From the NCBI GenBank assembly GCA_027625915.1, contig JANTQA010000023.1, positions 9,920,001 through 9,984,000 of the forward strand: a stretch of 64,000 bases of DNA. Reading direction: 5' to 3'. Shown piece after piece: positions 61,743 through 64,000 of this stretch (positions are counted from its first letter, which is position 1; every line of letters begins with the position of its first letter). A program made the translations under genes and the position numbers. Below the pieces are notes generated by a model. The model had not been told where the DNA came from and searched no databases. It saw only the letters and a program-made list of their open reading frames with translations. Source of the stretch: Anaeramoeba flamelloides (taxonomy: Eukaryota > Metamonada > Anaeramoebidae).

Positions 61743-64000
61743 ATGAAATCGAACAAATTTCCAAAAAACAAAGAACAACGCGCTCAATTGGAAAAACAAG
61801 ATTACATTTATTTAACCAATAACCGAGTCTTCCCTAACTTTCTAAAGGTTTTCAAAAAAGATTTAAATGTGCAACATTTAAAAGAAAGGTTTCGTCTCGA
61901 CCATATAACGAGGATCGTCAAAATTAATTATTATCAAAAGAACAAACTTTCTTTTTTAGAACCGCCATTGATTGAACACCAATTCCAAGAAGCAACCAAG
62001 TGCTGTTTTTATTATTTAAATAGTGAATCATTTGATAAATTACCAACGTACCAAACGTTCCAGATCTCGACAATAAATTCACAAAACTTGAAACACTTCA
62101 ACAAGAATAAACTAAAGCAACACTTTACAGAATACCTACCAACTTTGAATTGTGTTTTTGTTTTTCAAGAAGAAAAATTCTTTTGTAAATATAATTTAAC
62201 CTTTAATGTGCTTGTGATCTGGTTAAAAAAGAAATTAAAGAAAATTAACCCAAATCTTGAAAAAGAAGACTTAATTTGTTTCAAAGTCAACAATCTTGAT
62301 CTCCCATTAGAGCATTTTGTTTATTTTTTTGGTAAAAACCCATTGAATTATGAAGAAGAAATATATTTTGCAAATGAGTTCAAAAAAGAAAAACTCAAAA
62401 TTGAAAAAAATAAAAATAGTTTTATGTTAGAAACTATTTACACAAAAAAACTAAAAAATCCTACCGAACAAAATATTCAAGACAACCTATCAAACAACCA
62501 ATACAAAAATGATCCTGATAATACAAACGAGAACAATAATGAAAGGGAAGCCAGAAATAAAAATGATACTAAAGAAGAACAAGAAGAAGAAAAAGAAATT
62601 GAAAAAGATATTAAACAAATAAAAGAAAGTGAAAACAAACTAAGAACCGAGCTTGAAAACAGTACCAAAAAAATTCAAAAAAGAGATCAAGCGATAAACA
62701 CTCGACATGAAATTATTCGGCAACTACGAAACCAACTAGAACAAAAAAATAGAAATGAAGGAAAATCCAATCCAAAAGCAAAGAAAAGAAAGAAGAAAAT
62801 ATCTTCATTATCAAAAGAACGAAACAATTCCTCGAAACAGAGCAATTGTAAACCAGATTCAAATAATTCTTCAAATCATGCAGGCAAGGATAAAAATGAA
62901 CCTGATTCTTCTGTTTTGAAGAAGAAAAAAGAAAAAAAAGAAATAAAAGAAGGTATAATTGTTCTAATTTCAAATTCCAAACCAAACAACACACCACATC
63001 GTAAACTAATGAAAGTAATTGGTACAATAATTAAAACAAAATTACAAGATCACCAAAACCATCACAAATATTATTTTTCATTTCTGAAATATTCAAACAA
63101 AGCAAACCAATCATCCAAAAGACGATCTCCCATGAAATTCATGAATGATTCAAATAAAATTAATTGGTATCTTTCAAAAAGTGAAAAGAAACACGGTATC
63201 TCTTTTAAAAAAAGTTTAAAATTAATAAACAACCAAAATTTAGATGACTACCACCAGACCTATTTATTGCATTTTGATTTCAACAGAAAAATAAAATTAA
63301 ATTTTAAACAAAATCGGAACCAAATTCAAGAATTAAAGAAAAAAAAAATCAATTATATTTATTCTTATTTCCATAAACAGAATAAGGAATACAAAAAAAA
63401 AATTCAAAATAATGGATGTAGTTCGGCATTTTTTAAAAAAATTGATAAAGAAAAATTAAAAAACACACTGAACAAATTTATTACAAAATATCAAGATAAA
63501 AATGAAAATAGAACCTCAAAAACACCATCATTAAAAACCAAAAACCAAAAAGCAGAGAAGTCATCTACTCATAAAACCCCAAGCAAAAGAAAAATAATCA
63601 AATCAAATCCAGGTTCAGATTCGGGTTTAGATACAAGCACAGACTCGGATAATAATTCTGATGAAAATACAAATAATAATGAAAATACAAACTCAAGTTC
63701 TGGTTATGGCACCAGTTCATCTTCGAAAAGTAATGATGAAGATATAAATCCAAACTTTATTGAACACACTTCTAAAAAGAAAAATAAACAACAAAGCCAG
63801 AGTGATAGCGATAGTGATACTAATAGTAATAATCATAGTACTACTGATAGCGATAACAATACTAATAGAAAGAGTAATAGTGACACCAATAGTAACAGTG
63901 ACAGTGACAGTAGCAGTAGCAGTAGCAGTGACAGTAGCAGTGGCAGTAGCAGTGGCAGTGATAGCGACAGTGACAGCGACAGTGATAGCGAGACAAAAAC
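61743..64000 (+). CDS. Large Lys/Asn-rich protein with Ser/Asp tail, runs off the window
   Basis: One frame is open without a stop from ATG (MKSNKFPKNKEQRAQLEKQD) to the window end, giving about 752 codons. The N-terminal ~230 residues look folded, with YIYLTNNRVFPNFLKVFKKD, ATKCCFYYLNSESF and FNVLVIWLKKKLKKINPN followed by LICFKVNNLDLPLEHFVYFF, which has the order of a ubiquitin-like (RAWUL-type) fold; that resemblance is weak. Residues ~280-335 form a charged coiled coil (EEEKEIEKDIKQIKESENKL). A Lys-rich region follows, then a second compact region (~400-600). The end is a Ser/Asp repeat (SDSDSDTNSN..SSSSSSDSSSGSSSGSDSDS) encoded by AGTGAC/AGTAGC repeats, a likely casein-kinase target. I do not recognise the family. 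It is partial at the 3' end. Confidence 0.75.
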   Translation, partial: MKSNKFPKNKEQRAQLEKQDYIYLTNNRVFPNFLKVFKKDLNVQHLKERFRLDHITRIVKINYYQKNKLSFLEPPLIEHQFQEATKCCFYYLNSESFDKLPTYQTFQISTINSQNLKHFNKNKLKQHFTEYLPTLNCVFVFQEEKFFCKYNLTFNVLVIWLKKKLKKINPNLEKEDLICFKVNNLDLPLEHFVYFFGKNPLNYEEEIYFANEFKKEKLKIEKNKNSFMLETIYTKKLKNPTEQNIQDNLSNNQYKNDPDNTNENNNEREARNKNDTKEEQEEEKEIEKDIKQIKESENKLRTELENSTKKIQKRDQAINTRHEIIRQLRNQLEQKNRNEGKSNPKAKKRKKKISSLSKERNNSSKQSNCKPDSNNSSNHAGKDKNEPDSSVLKKKKEKKEIKEGIIVLISNSKPNNTPHRKLMKVIGTIIKTKLQDHQNHHKYYFSFLKYSNKANQSSKRRSPMKFMNDSNKINWYLSKSEKKHGISFKKSLKLINNQNLDDYHQTYLLHFDFNRKIKLNFKQNRNQIQELKKKKINYIYSYFHKQNKEYKKKIQNNGCSSAFFKKIDKEKLKNTLNKFITKYQDKNENRTSKTPSLKTKNQKAEKSSTHKTPSKRKIIKSNPGSDSGLDTSTDSDNNSDENTNNNENTNSSSGYGTSSSSKSNDEDINPNFIEHTSKKKNKQQSQSDSDSDTNSNNHSTTDSDNNTNRKSNSDTNSNSDSDSSSSSSSDSSSGSSSGSDSDSDSDSDSETK

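Overview
The window is nuclear DNA from an extremely AT-rich protist. Long T and A tracts, spliceosomal introns (donors mostly GTAAnT; acceptors mostly ACAG or ATAG, one AAAG), proteins full of Lys/Glu, Gln and Asn runs, and an RCC1+BTB fusion protein all point to an amoeboid or metamonad-like eukaryote. Anaeramoeba is my best guess, but it rests on style and not on a marker gene. No prokaryotic, organellar, rRNA or CRISPR feature was seen.

Only about nine host protein genes are visible in 64 kb. Several become readable only after open frames are joined across introns: ribosomal protein eL38 (4.4-4.8 kb, minus), a Gln-rich protein (9.3-10.0 kb, minus), an E2F/DP-like winged-helix protein in two exons (14.0-15.9 kb, minus), a TPR protein (20.7-21.8 kb, plus), an RCC1-BTB protein (27.3-29.2 kb, minus), a complete PRMT1-type arginine methyltransferase in four exons across 6.4 kb (34.4-40.8 kb, minus), an RRM protein split by a 2.2-kb intron (49.5-52.9 kb, plus), a BTB-BACK protein probably spliced to a Gln/Asn-rich tail (58.2-60.0 kb, plus), and a large Ser/Asp-rich protein that runs off the right edge (61.7 kb onward). 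The set mixes translation, chromatin/transcription and ubiquitin-ligase adaptor functions. No operon-like or pathway clustering is evident.

The remaining DNA is dominated by small mobile elements. An intact-looking piggyBac-type transposase gene lies at 46.9-48.7 kb. I could delimit several families of short non-autonomous elements by terminal inverted repeats and target duplications. Four insert at TA: a ~195-bp CAGTCAGTT family with five copies, a ~220-bp CTGTTAATTG family with three copies, a ~700-bp CAGTCAAAGG family with three copies, and a 423-bp near-perfect palindrome. One family is bounded by TTAA, which could suit the piggyBac enzyme. There are also LINE 3' fragments with an RT C-terminus and zinc knuckle, a tRNA-headed SINE-like element with a 17-bp target duplication, and an odd hairpin/10-bp-iteron repeat inserted in a LINE. 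Nested insertions give natural empty-site comparisons. The two long introns (PRMT1 and RRM) carry several of these elements.
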